Source: Candidatus Omnitrophota bacterium (GTDB taxonomy: Bacteria; Omnitrophota; Gorgyraeia; Zapsychrales; Fredricksoniimonadaceae). From it: a stretch of DNA of 6,284 nt. A program made the translations under genes and the position numbers. The number at the start of each line of letters is the position of its first letter. Within the stretch, counting starts at the first letter, position 1. The notes under the pieces are model-generated. The model saw nothing but the letters and a program-made list of their open reading frames with translations, ran no database searches and had not been told where the DNA came from. Where the stretch lies: the NCBI GenBank assembly GCA_016789035.1, contig JAEUSC010000174.1:1-6284 (forward strand). The letters run 5' to 3'. Below are positions 1 to 5,542 of the stretch, one piece after another.

Positions 1-228
1 TCTGATATCCCATTACAAAATGCGATTCCATATTATCTTGAGCGTTTAAAGATTCTTATTTCCTGTCTGAAGCCGGAAGGTTTGGTGATTGGTAATACTG
101 AAGATTTAAATGAGCTGGATCGAAACCCCACGATTATGGAAATTTTAAAGAATTATAAAGATCTCTTTGGGCTGGAGTTAGTGGGGGAGAAGAGAAAGGC
201 GATTTGCCTTAAAAAGGTCATCTCATAG
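1..228 (+). CDS. C-terminal fragment of a possible SAM-dependent methyltransferase
   Basis: Frame 1 is open from the first base to a TAG at 226-228, giving the last 75 residues of a protein that begins upstream of the window. The segment around residues 22-38 (CLKPEGLVIGNTEDL) resembles the late strand of class I Rossmann methyltransferases, where 'LKPGG' is followed by a hydrophobic strand. The 'GNTEDL' tail is reminiscent of the 'GHSE' stretch in CheR-type methyltransferases. It ends with a strand-like region (LELVGEKRKAICLKK) typical of the last strands of that fold. The SAM-binding glycine motif would lie outside the window, so the family is a guess from a short stretch. The next gene starts 9 nt after the stop, which suggests a shared operon. 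That a coding frame ends here is fairly sure; the function is not. Confidence 0.5.
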   Translation, partial: SDIPLQNAIPYYLERLKILISCLKPEGLVIGNTEDLNELDRNPTIMEILKNYKDLFGLELVGEKRKAICLKKVIS

Positions 229-232
229 GAAG
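227..232 (+). promoter_or_regulatory. Ribosome binding site of the radical SAM gene
   Basis: AGGAAG lies 5 nt before the ATG at 238 and overlaps the TAG stop of the upstream frame. It supports both the ATG at 238 and translational coupling to the preceding gene. Confidence 0.6.
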
Positions 233-237
233 TCACC

Positions 238-1605
238 ATGTCTTCATCGAATAACATTGCGCTTCTTTTTATGGATGGACATCACGCGATGACGCCCATG
301 GCCTTGGTGGAAACCATTGCGTTACTAGAAAGGCATGGGAGAAAATTCACTTTGTATGAACCGGCCCGTGCGAAAGAGTCCGACTGGCAGGAGGCATTAA
401 CAAAAACTCTTTTGCGCATTCATGAGGATATCGTACTGGTCGCATTTTCGAGCGAAAACCATTTTTATGCCGTGGGTTCGTTAATTTTTTTAAGTCAGCA
501 CATTGATTTGCTGCAAAATAAACAGGTACATGTTTGTCTTCCGGCACTGGCATTGTTCCAACGCGTACCTTTCCACCGCGAAAATGTTATCTTCCATAAA
601 CGTTTATTAAACGAAGTGGTGAGTGATCTTTTGATCAAAACAGATACATCGACATCTATTGATGTCTCATCCATGGTAGCTGTCATCAAGAAATATGGAT
701 ACGTGGGGAAAATTGTATCGGGGGCGCTGAATGCGGATTGCAGGTATCGCTGCTCATTTTGTTTTTCGAGAAACTCCGCGGGAGGCCGGGGGCCCAATTC
801 TGTAAACCGCCTGGATCGTATTATGCAGTTGATTGATGTTGCTCAACATACGAAGGCGCCATTTTTTAAGTTTACCGATCCTAATTTCACCGATGATTCA
901 ACAGGAGTGGCGCAATTTATTGAACGCTACAAAAACAAAGGCCGTACGGTTTTGTGGCACTGCAGCGCAAGGTTGGATTTATTGAATGAAGAAATCTATG
1001 GCCAAATGACGGATAATGGATGTGATTATATTTTGTGCGGTGCAGAGCATGTGGTCAGGCGCATCTCGGATTCGCTTTATAAAGGCCAGGATACCATTAA
1101 GCAGCTTTCTAAATTACTTTCCTACTGGAATCAGCGATCGACGATAAGTTTATCGTTTATGACAGGGTTTAAGAATGAAGAGCCTCATGAGAGTCTTGAA
1201 AACCTGGATTTTATTAAACGGTTAAGAAAAATATCGGGTCTTCATCCCTACTTAGGATACTACATTCTTTTTCGTGAAGAGCAAAGAGGCGATTGCGAGT
1301 CTAATTATCTAATCGGTTTGATTTACCTGTTATACATGGTTCCTTATGAGAAGAAGCTTTCGTTAACCTATGCCCGCGCGCTGTTAAAACATTCCAGAGA
1401 GAATCCTTTTTTTGATTTCTATCATTGCACCGCGAACCCTCAAAGTTTAAATATCATTAAAGCGATCATGCAAGTCTTTACCGAAAGTCCAGACTTCATT
1501 AGTTGTATGCCGGAGATGAAGCGTTTTATGACGGAAATGCCGGAATGGACCACCACTATCAGACAGTCAAAGTCTATTTCCGAGATTAATCAAATACTTA
1601 TTTGA
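238..1605 (+). CDS. B12-binding-like radical SAM protein
   Basis: 455 residues, probably a cytosolic iron-sulfur enzyme. The radical SAM motif CxxxCxxC is Cys168-RYR-Cys172-SF-Cys175, the site of the [4Fe-4S] cluster that cleaves SAM. After it come features of the B12-binding radical SAM group: a strand ending in KFTDPNFTDD (about 211-220), WHCSARLDLL (240-249), the 'G-E' strand CGAEHVV (267-273) in place of the usual GIES, and MTGFKNEEPHES (308-319) in place of GxPGET. Residues 1-135 have an alternating strand/helix pattern like a cobalamin-binding Rossmann domain. It carries Asp13-x-His15-x-x-Met18 where corrinoid proteins have DxHxxG, and it lacks the usual GG near residue 101. Known members do methylations, ring contractions or other C-C/C-S chemistry; the substrate here cannot be read. 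The ATG at 238 has a good ribosome binding site. The stop at 1603-1605 lies 17 nt before the preferred start of the amide ligase gene. The radical SAM assignment is secure, cobalamin use is not. Confidence 0.88.
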   Translation: MSSSNNIALLFMDGHHAMTPMALVETIALLERHGRKFTLYEPARAKESDWQEALTKTLLRIHEDIVLVAFSSENHFYAVGSLIFLSQHIDLLQNKQVHVCLPALALFQRVPFHRENVIFHKRLLNEVVSDLLIKTDTSTSIDVSSMVAVIKKYGYVGKIVSGALNADCRYRCSFCFSRNSAGGRGPNSVNRLDRIMQLIDVAQHTKAPFFKFTDPNFTDDSTGVAQFIERYKNKGRTVLWHCSARLDLLNEEIYGQMTDNGCDYILCGAEHVVRRISDSLYKGQDTIKQLSKLLSYWNQRSTISLSFMTGFKNEEPHESLENLDFIKRLRKISGLHPYLGYYILFREEQRGDCESNYLIGLIYLLYMVPYEKKLSLTYARALLKHSRENPFFDFYHCTANPQSLNIIKAIMQVFTESPDFISCMPEMKRFMTEMPEWTTTIRQSKSISEINQILI

Positions 1606-1610
1606 GGGGA
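1604..1610 (+). promoter_or_regulatory. Shine-Dalgarno-like GAGGGGA deciding the amide ligase start
   Basis: The purine run sits at the stop of the radical SAM gene, 12 nt before the in-frame ATG at 1623. It lies downstream of the rival TTG at 1602, so it cannot serve that start. The spacing is longer than ideal. The TTG at 1618, which is nearer, is out of frame. Confidence 0.45.
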
Positions 1611-1622
1611 TACTGTCTTGCT

Positions 1623-3098
1623 ATGTTTGTTGATATAAAATTGAAATCGGCTGCCGCTCAGGCTATGGAGCTTTTAACATTCGATGTCGTTGAAGATGAT
1701 CTAGCGATCGCCTTTTTGGACATGCGCGGGTTACCTCCGGAATTTAACGCTCACGAAGTTGTTAAGAATTACCGTCAACATGGATTAACCGCCTTAAAGA
1801 ATTTGTGTTTGGGATATGCCTGTATTATTTGTGATCGTCGTTCTGAGTGTATTATTTTTTCTGCGGACAGTCTTGGTCACACCACTTTCTTTTATCATAT
1901 GGGATCGGATTATGTTTTTATTTCTGACTTCCTGGGAGATATTCAATCCTGTGTCGCGGCTTCTATCAACCGTCAGTCCTTTGAGTGGTACTTGATTTGT
2001 GGTTTTGTCCCCGGGCACACCACCATCTACGAAAATATTTATAAATTATATGGGGGGCAGTACGTCCTTATTGAGAAGGGGAGCGTTTTTGTAAGGACTT
2101 ATGATAGTCCCGCCAAGAGCACTCACACATCTGAGGATCAGTTAAGGTTAGATTTGGATAACTGTCTTAAATATACGGTACGAAGAACACTCATGAAACC
2201 CGCAGGAGTAATGCTCAGCGGCGGATTTGACTCCTCGATGCTCTGTCGGTTGGCGCAGCTGTATCAAACACGGGTGAAAACCTTTACGATCGGTTCGCAA
2301 GAATACAATCAGGAAACGTTAGGGCAGGGGATGCGAATGTCGCAGGTCTTGGGAACGGAGCATGAAATTTTAAACGTCACTGTTAAAGAGTATTTGGCAG
2401 CAGTTCCAGTAACGTTGCGTTTAATGGATGAGCCCATTTTGGACCTCGATACGGCTGTCATTTATCCGGCCCTGAGGAAGCTTCCCCAGGAAATGAAATT
2501 TTTACTGCACGGTTTCGGAAGTGATCAATTAATTGGAAACGATTTTGGATATTTAAGGGAGTTGTCTGAAGCAATGGTTTCTTTTACGGATTTTAATCAA
2601 TACCAGGATGTGAAGGGGGATAGTCGCGCTGCCGCATTGTTTTTTATTAAGGAAAAAATGCCGCAGGAGGTCCGGTTGCATTATCGTCTTAGCCAAGGAG
2701 CAGGAGGCCGTCTTATCTTTCCTTTCTTTGAGCAAGCGATTGTTAATGCGGGGTTGCAAATGTCTGAGGAATTAAGATTAAATAAGAAATTGTTAAGATC
2801 ATTGCTTCCTTCGCTTAATAAAATTCTTCCGCCTAGGGCAACGGCAGGTGTTGAACAAGCCAAAGGGCAAATTCCTGAGACGATCAAGTATGTCACTTGG
2901 CAGGTGTACGGAAAGAACGTGGGTCGGAGTCCGTTGTTGCAAGATTTAATGGGAAAGTCCCGTCTAGACGCGGTGGTTGCCTCTGGAAAGAAAGAAGACA
3001 TATTAAAATTGGTTGTATTTGATTTATGGGCCCGTGAAGCCGCCGGCCAGCGGCAAGATATAGACCATGAGGAATTTCAGAACGCTAAAAGCACTTGA
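1623..3098 (+). CDS. Asparagine-synthetase-like amide ligase, glutaminase-deficient
   Basis: 491 residues from the ATG at 1623, close to AsnB/lasso-cyclase size. The N-terminal half (about 1-165) has the fold markers of a class II glutamine amidotransferase: DSLGHTTFFY, then FISDFLGD, then GFVPGHTTIYENIYKLYGGQY. The Cys that must follow the initiator Met is absent, so glutamine hydrolysis is not expected. The C-terminal half is an ATP-pyrophosphatase domain with the PP-loop SGGFDSS (199-205), DEPI (269-272) and GFGSDQLIGN (297-306). Lys414 in QAKGQIP may match the conserved AsnB lysine. Such enzymes adenylate a carboxylate and join it to an amine; glutaminase-dead relatives include beta-lactam synthetase and lasso peptide cyclases. 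A longer reading from TTG 1602 overlaps the previous stop as TTGA but has no Shine-Dalgarno, whereas GAGGGGA at 1604-1610 precedes the ATG. The 3' end is overlapped by the next frame if that gene starts at 3067. Substrate unknown. Confidence 0.87.
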   Translation: MFVDIKLKSAAAQAMELLTFDVVEDDLAIAFLDMRGLPPEFNAHEVVKNYRQHGLTALKNLCLGYACIICDRRSECIIFSADSLGHTTFFYHMGSDYVFISDFLGDIQSCVAASINRQSFEWYLICGFVPGHTTIYENIYKLYGGQYVLIEKGSVFVRTYDSPAKSTHTSEDQLRLDLDNCLKYTVRRTLMKPAGVMLSGGFDSSMLCRLAQLYQTRVKTFTIGSQEYNQETLGQGMRMSQVLGTEHEILNVTVKEYLAAVPVTLRLMDEPILDLDTAVIYPALRKLPQEMKFLLHGFGSDQLIGNDFGYLRELSEAMVSFTDFNQYQDVKGDSRAAALFFIKEKMPQEVRLHYRLSQGAGGRLIFPFFEQAIVNAGLQMSEELRLNKKLLRSLLPSLNKILPPRATAGVEQAKGQIPETIKYVTWQVYGKNVGRSPLLQDLMGKSRLDAVVASGKKEDILKLVVFDLWAREAAGQRQDIDHEEFQNAKST

Positions 3099-3861
3099 TC
3101 AGCCAGCCATGAAAGATGATGTTGAGATGCCGTCCGAAAGCCTAGAAGTCAGCATCGTCATTCCTAGTTACAATGAAGAGTCGAATTTAAGCGATTTGTT
3201 AACAGGCGTACTCAAGGAAATGTCTGGCTTAGGAAAAGATTTTGAAATCGTTGTTACGGATGACGGCAGTGTTGATCAGTCGTGGCTAATTTTGAAACAG
3301 TTTGCCTTGAAAGACAAACGCGTACGTATTCAACGTTTGCACACACGATGTGGTCAATCGGTTGCCACTTGGGCGGGGGTTTTGGTTTGCCGCGGTAAAT
3401 ACATTGTGACGTTGGATGCCGATTTGCAAAATGACATTCAGGACATTTCAAAGCTGCTGAGCTTTTTACCCCGATATGATTTTGTGTGTGGATCCAGGGC
3501 GAAAAGTCGTAGTTTAGGGGACTCCCGACGTCGCATTGCCTCCTCGAAAATTGCAAATTGGCTGCGAAATAAACTCTTGGTTGGAAATTTTAGTGATTCG
3601 GGATGTTCATTAAGGGCTTTTAAAGGTGAGTGTATTCAAAAAATAAAGTTTTTTAAAGGCGCGCATCGATTTTTGCCTGATTTGTTCAAAATGGAGGGGT
3701 TTTCTGTTAGGGAGGTCGATGTCGTAAGTAAACCGCGTCTGTCGGGGAAAAGTCATTACGGAATTCGAAATAGGATTGTGACAACACTGATTGATTTGTT
3801 TGGAGTATGGTGGCTCAAAAGACGATTATTAGTCTATAAACTTTCTGAAAAAATAAATTGA
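3067..3861 (+). CDS. Family 2 glycosyltransferase, polyprenyl-phosphate sugar synthase type
   Basis: 264 residues with one GT-A domain: VSIVIPSYNEE (28-38), TDDGSVDQS (64-72), the metal/nucleotide motif DADLQND (117-123), CGSRAKSR (141-148), then the acceptor-side region GAHRFLPDLFKMEGF (198-212) and PRLSGKSHYG (223-232). This order is typical of dolichyl-phosphate mannose synthase and bacterial relatives such as ArnC, which move a sugar from a nucleotide donor to a polyprenyl phosphate at the inner membrane face. There is no C-terminal pair of membrane helices, only a short hydrophobic stretch near 237-250, so it is the compact DPM1-like form. The start is unresolved: the ATG at 3067 overlaps the amide ligase gene by 32 nt, while ATGs at 3109 and 3127 give a gap and a more usual short lead before SIVIP. 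None has a clear ribosome binding site. The next gene encodes a transferase of the kind that uses such lipid-linked sugars. Confidence 0.9.
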   Translation: MRNFRTLKALDQPAMKDDVEMPSESLEVSIVIPSYNEESNLSDLLTGVLKEMSGLGKDFEIVVTDDGSVDQSWLILKQFALKDKRVRIQRLHTRCGQSVATWAGVLVCRGKYIVTLDADLQNDIQDISKLLSFLPRYDFVCGSRAKSRSLGDSRRRIASSKIANWLRNKLLVGNFSDSGCSLRAFKGECIQKIKFFKGAHRFLPDLFKMEGFSVREVDVVSKPRLSGKSHYGIRNRIVTTLIDLFGVWWLKRRLLVYKLSEKIN

Positions 3862-3872
3862 GTTTAGATCAA

Positions 3873-5384
3873 ATGGGTAATTTCTCAAGCGAGCAGGTGT
3901 TGATGGCCTATCGCCATAGACTGCGGGGGCTGCTTACGGACGGTTGGGTTTCAGTCTTGCTATTTTTGTTGGCCTTATGGATAAGGTCTTATCGGATAGG
4001 GGACCAGAGTTTCTACGATGATGAGATTTTAACAACATTTAGGATCAGTCATCCATTCTGGGAAACTATTGCTCTTCTGAGACATTCTCCTTTCCCGCCT
4101 CTTCATTACATTATTCTGAAAATATGGGCCAACATTTTTGGCGCTAACGAGTTAACATTGCGCTTACCTTCATTAATTTTCTCAGGCCTGACGACCATTG
4201 TCCTTTTTCATTTGGGTAAAGAATTATTTCACAAACGCGTCGGATTCATTGCTGCCTTACTTTTGATTTTCTCGCCATTTGCAATCAGTCATGCTCAATC
4301 TGCCAAAATGTATAGCCTCTTTTGGTTTCTTGAAGCGTCTTCATTTCTCTATTTCTTTCGGTTTCTAAGACACGCCTCTCAAAAGGCCTATGTCTCTTAC
4401 ATCATTTCTACGATTCTCTGTTGTTATACGATGTATGTCGGTTGGATATTTGTGATCGCACAGAACGTTACGTTCTTTTTTTGGGGGAAAAGGGAAGAGT
4501 GGAAAAAGTGGTGCTTGAGCCAAGGGATAATCTTTCTAGTGTGCTTGCCCTGGATCATTTGGTTCGTAAGCTCAACGCATGAAAAATGGGACTTTCGATC
4601 AGCACAAGTAGATTTTCATTTTGGACAATTCTTTCTTCGGTCTTTTTTTGTTATTTTTGGCGGCGCTTATGAATTGATGATGAATAAAAGCTTTTCGGAA
4701 CATCTTTTGAGTCTTTGCCTCTGGAGGGTTAATCTATTTATTTATGGTTTCTTTAGTGTGTCTTTTTTAATTGATCAGATTATGATCGCGTACAAACGGT
4801 TAAATAATCCCATCGAAGTCCCGCGTTCACTAAACTGTTTATTTTTATGGCTCGGTATTTCTTTGGCAATGTTTTTTCTTTATGCGTTTGGGGCACAGGA
4901 AATTAATCTGGAAGTAAGATATTTCGGGTTTTTGCAAATCCCGCTCATATTGATTATCGCAAGTCAGATTAATAATCTTCCATCTCTGATACGCAAGATG
5001 ACCGTGTGTTTGGTCTTACTCATCACAGCAAGCAATACGGCTATTTATTTAAGGGATGTGTCTATCTATCCGTATCAGGATTGGCGGGGGATGGCCAGAG
5101 ACTTGACCCTTGTCTTAAAGGACGATGATGTGGTGGTGTCTTCTATCAGCATTCCCCAATTTCAATATTATTTTAAAGCAGATGCGAGCCGATTTTATCC
5201 ATTGCCAAAGAAATGGTCGATGGAAGATTTGTTTAAGCAGGGTATTATCAAGCCAGAAAATAACTCGGTTTATTTTTTGTATAAGCAGCAAAATGCTCCG
5301 GAAATTTCACTGACAGGTTTTGTGCTTGATAGAAAGGCCTCCTTTGGAGGAATGGGCTATTTGCATTTTGAGAAAAATGATTAA
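3873..5384 (+). CDS. ArnT/PMT-like GT-C glycosyltransferase, polytopic membrane protein
   Basis: 503 residues from the ATG at 3873, with about 11-12 hydrophobic segments. The first is near 24-37, followed by others near 98-114, 123-141, 147-165, 172-204 (two), 218-234, 253-269, 288-307, 320-340, 350-366 and 376-393. The first external loop holds GDQSFYDDEILT (43-54), the acidic motif (Asp49, Asp50, Glu51) of GT39/GT83-type enzymes. After it come SPFPPLHYIILKIW and ELTLRLPS, and later EVRYFGFLQIPL (347-358) and YQDWRGMARDL, all common in this family. Members use polyprenyl-phosphate sugars to glycosylate lipid A, proteins or other carriers on the outer face of the membrane. The preceding GT2 gene is a natural donor-maker. 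A TTG at 3858 overlaps the upstream stop as TTGA and an ATG exists at 3903 after AGGTG; the ATG at 3873 is a compromise. The C-terminal soluble part (about 395-503) is not assigned. Sugar and acceptor are unknown. Confidence 0.85.
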   Translation: MGNFSSEQVLMAYRHRLRGLLTDGWVSVLLFLLALWIRSYRIGDQSFYDDEILTTFRISHPFWETIALLRHSPFPPLHYIILKIWANIFGANELTLRLPSLIFSGLTTIVLFHLGKELFHKRVGFIAALLLIFSPFAISHAQSAKMYSLFWFLEASSFLYFFRFLRHASQKAYVSYIISTILCCYTMYVGWIFVIAQNVTFFFWGKREEWKKWCLSQGIIFLVCLPWIIWFVSSTHEKWDFRSAQVDFHFGQFFLRSFFVIFGGAYELMMNKSFSEHLLSLCLWRVNLFIYGFFSVSFLIDQIMIAYKRLNNPIEVPRSLNCLFLWLGISLAMFFLYAFGAQEINLEVRYFGFLQIPLILIIASQINNLPSLIRKMTVCLVLLITASNTAIYLRDVSIYPYQDWRGMARDLTLVLKDDDVVVSSISIPQFQYYFKADASRFYPLPKKWSMEDLFKQGIIKPENNSVYFLYKQQNAPEISLTGFVLDRKASFGGMGYLHFEKND

Positions 5385-5493
5385 CAAATGTGTTTTGGCC
5401 GAAGGCCTTCGGGCTGAAACTATCGATAAGCATAAAATGACGTATTGTGATACACTTTTTATCGACGCAGTCACAGGAAATCCCGCTAGTTAA
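5377..5493 (+). CDS. Candidate 38-residue small ORF before the second radical SAM gene
   Basis: ATG 5377 to TAA 5491-5493 encodes 38 residues, beginning MINKCVLAEG and ending DAVTGNPAS, with Cys5 and Cys24 and no signal peptide or membrane helix. The start overlaps the end of the GT-C gene by 8 nt, and the stop lies 49 nt before the GTG of a radical SAM gene. That position would suit a peptide precursor. Against it: only a weak GAG lies upstream of the ATG, the frame runs through a palindrome at 5399-5412 that may be a structural element, and a frame this long can occur by chance. I recognise no family. Treat it as a hypothesis. Confidence 0.22.
   Translation: MINKCVLAEGLRAETIDKHKMTYCDTLFIDAVTGNPAS
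5399..5412. repeat. Perfect 14-bp palindrome in the intergenic gap
   Basis: CCGAAGGCCTTCGG reads the same on both strands. As RNA it can fold as a 5-bp stem with a GGCC loop, extendable to 5398/5414 with one bulged G. It starts 15 nt after the stop of the GT-C gene. No T-run follows on either strand, so it is not a canonical intrinsic terminator. It could be a weak terminator, an RNA processing or stability hairpin, or a protein-binding site. Confidence 0.5.
5423..5465. repeat. Inverted repeat TCGATAA...TTATCGA
   Basis: TCGATAA at 5423-5429 is the exact reverse complement of TTATCGA at 5459-5465, with a 29-nt spacer that itself contains GTAT-TGTG-ATAC (5442-5453), a small 4-bp hairpin. Together this could form a two-level stem in the leader of the downstream radical SAM gene, or an operator. 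The pairing is short and could be chance. I found no convincing -35/-10 pair; TAAAAT at 5433-5438 is a possible -10 without a good -35. Confidence 0.3.
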
Positions 5494-5526
5494 ATGTTGT
5501 GGTTTTTATGAGAACTTATTTGTCCT

Positions 5527-5532
5527 GGGGAG
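5527..5532 (+). promoter_or_regulatory. Ribosome binding site deciding the GTG start at 5543
   Basis: GGGGAG lies 10 nt before the GTG at 5543 and is the best Shine-Dalgarno match in the gap. No in-frame ATG exists between the upstream stop at 5438-5440 and the radical SAM motif, and the other in-frame GTG (5447) lacks such a site. Confidence 0.55.
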
Positions 5533-5542
5533 TCAAAAGATA

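Noticed and set aside
495..797. Minus-strand open frame inside the first radical SAM gene
   Set aside because: Antisense to the conserved CxxxCxxC region; no recognisable domain.
5388..5417. 9-residue ORF starting at ATG 5388
   Set aside because: Very short, contains the palindrome and has no ribosome binding site.
5397..5425. Intrinsic terminator after the GT-C gene
   Set aside because: The palindrome can fold, but no T-run follows on either strand, so it is reported only as a palindrome.
5385..5542. Cobalamin riboswitch upstream of a radical SAM gene
   Set aside because: The gap is shorter than a usual cobalamin aptamer, I see no B12-box-like conserved core, and the downstream gene is not the cobalamin-type enzyme.
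5447..5542. 32-residue N-terminal extension of the second radical SAM protein from GTG 5447
   Set aside because: No ribosome binding site, and the 5543 start gives the short N-terminus usual before the CxxxCxxC motif.
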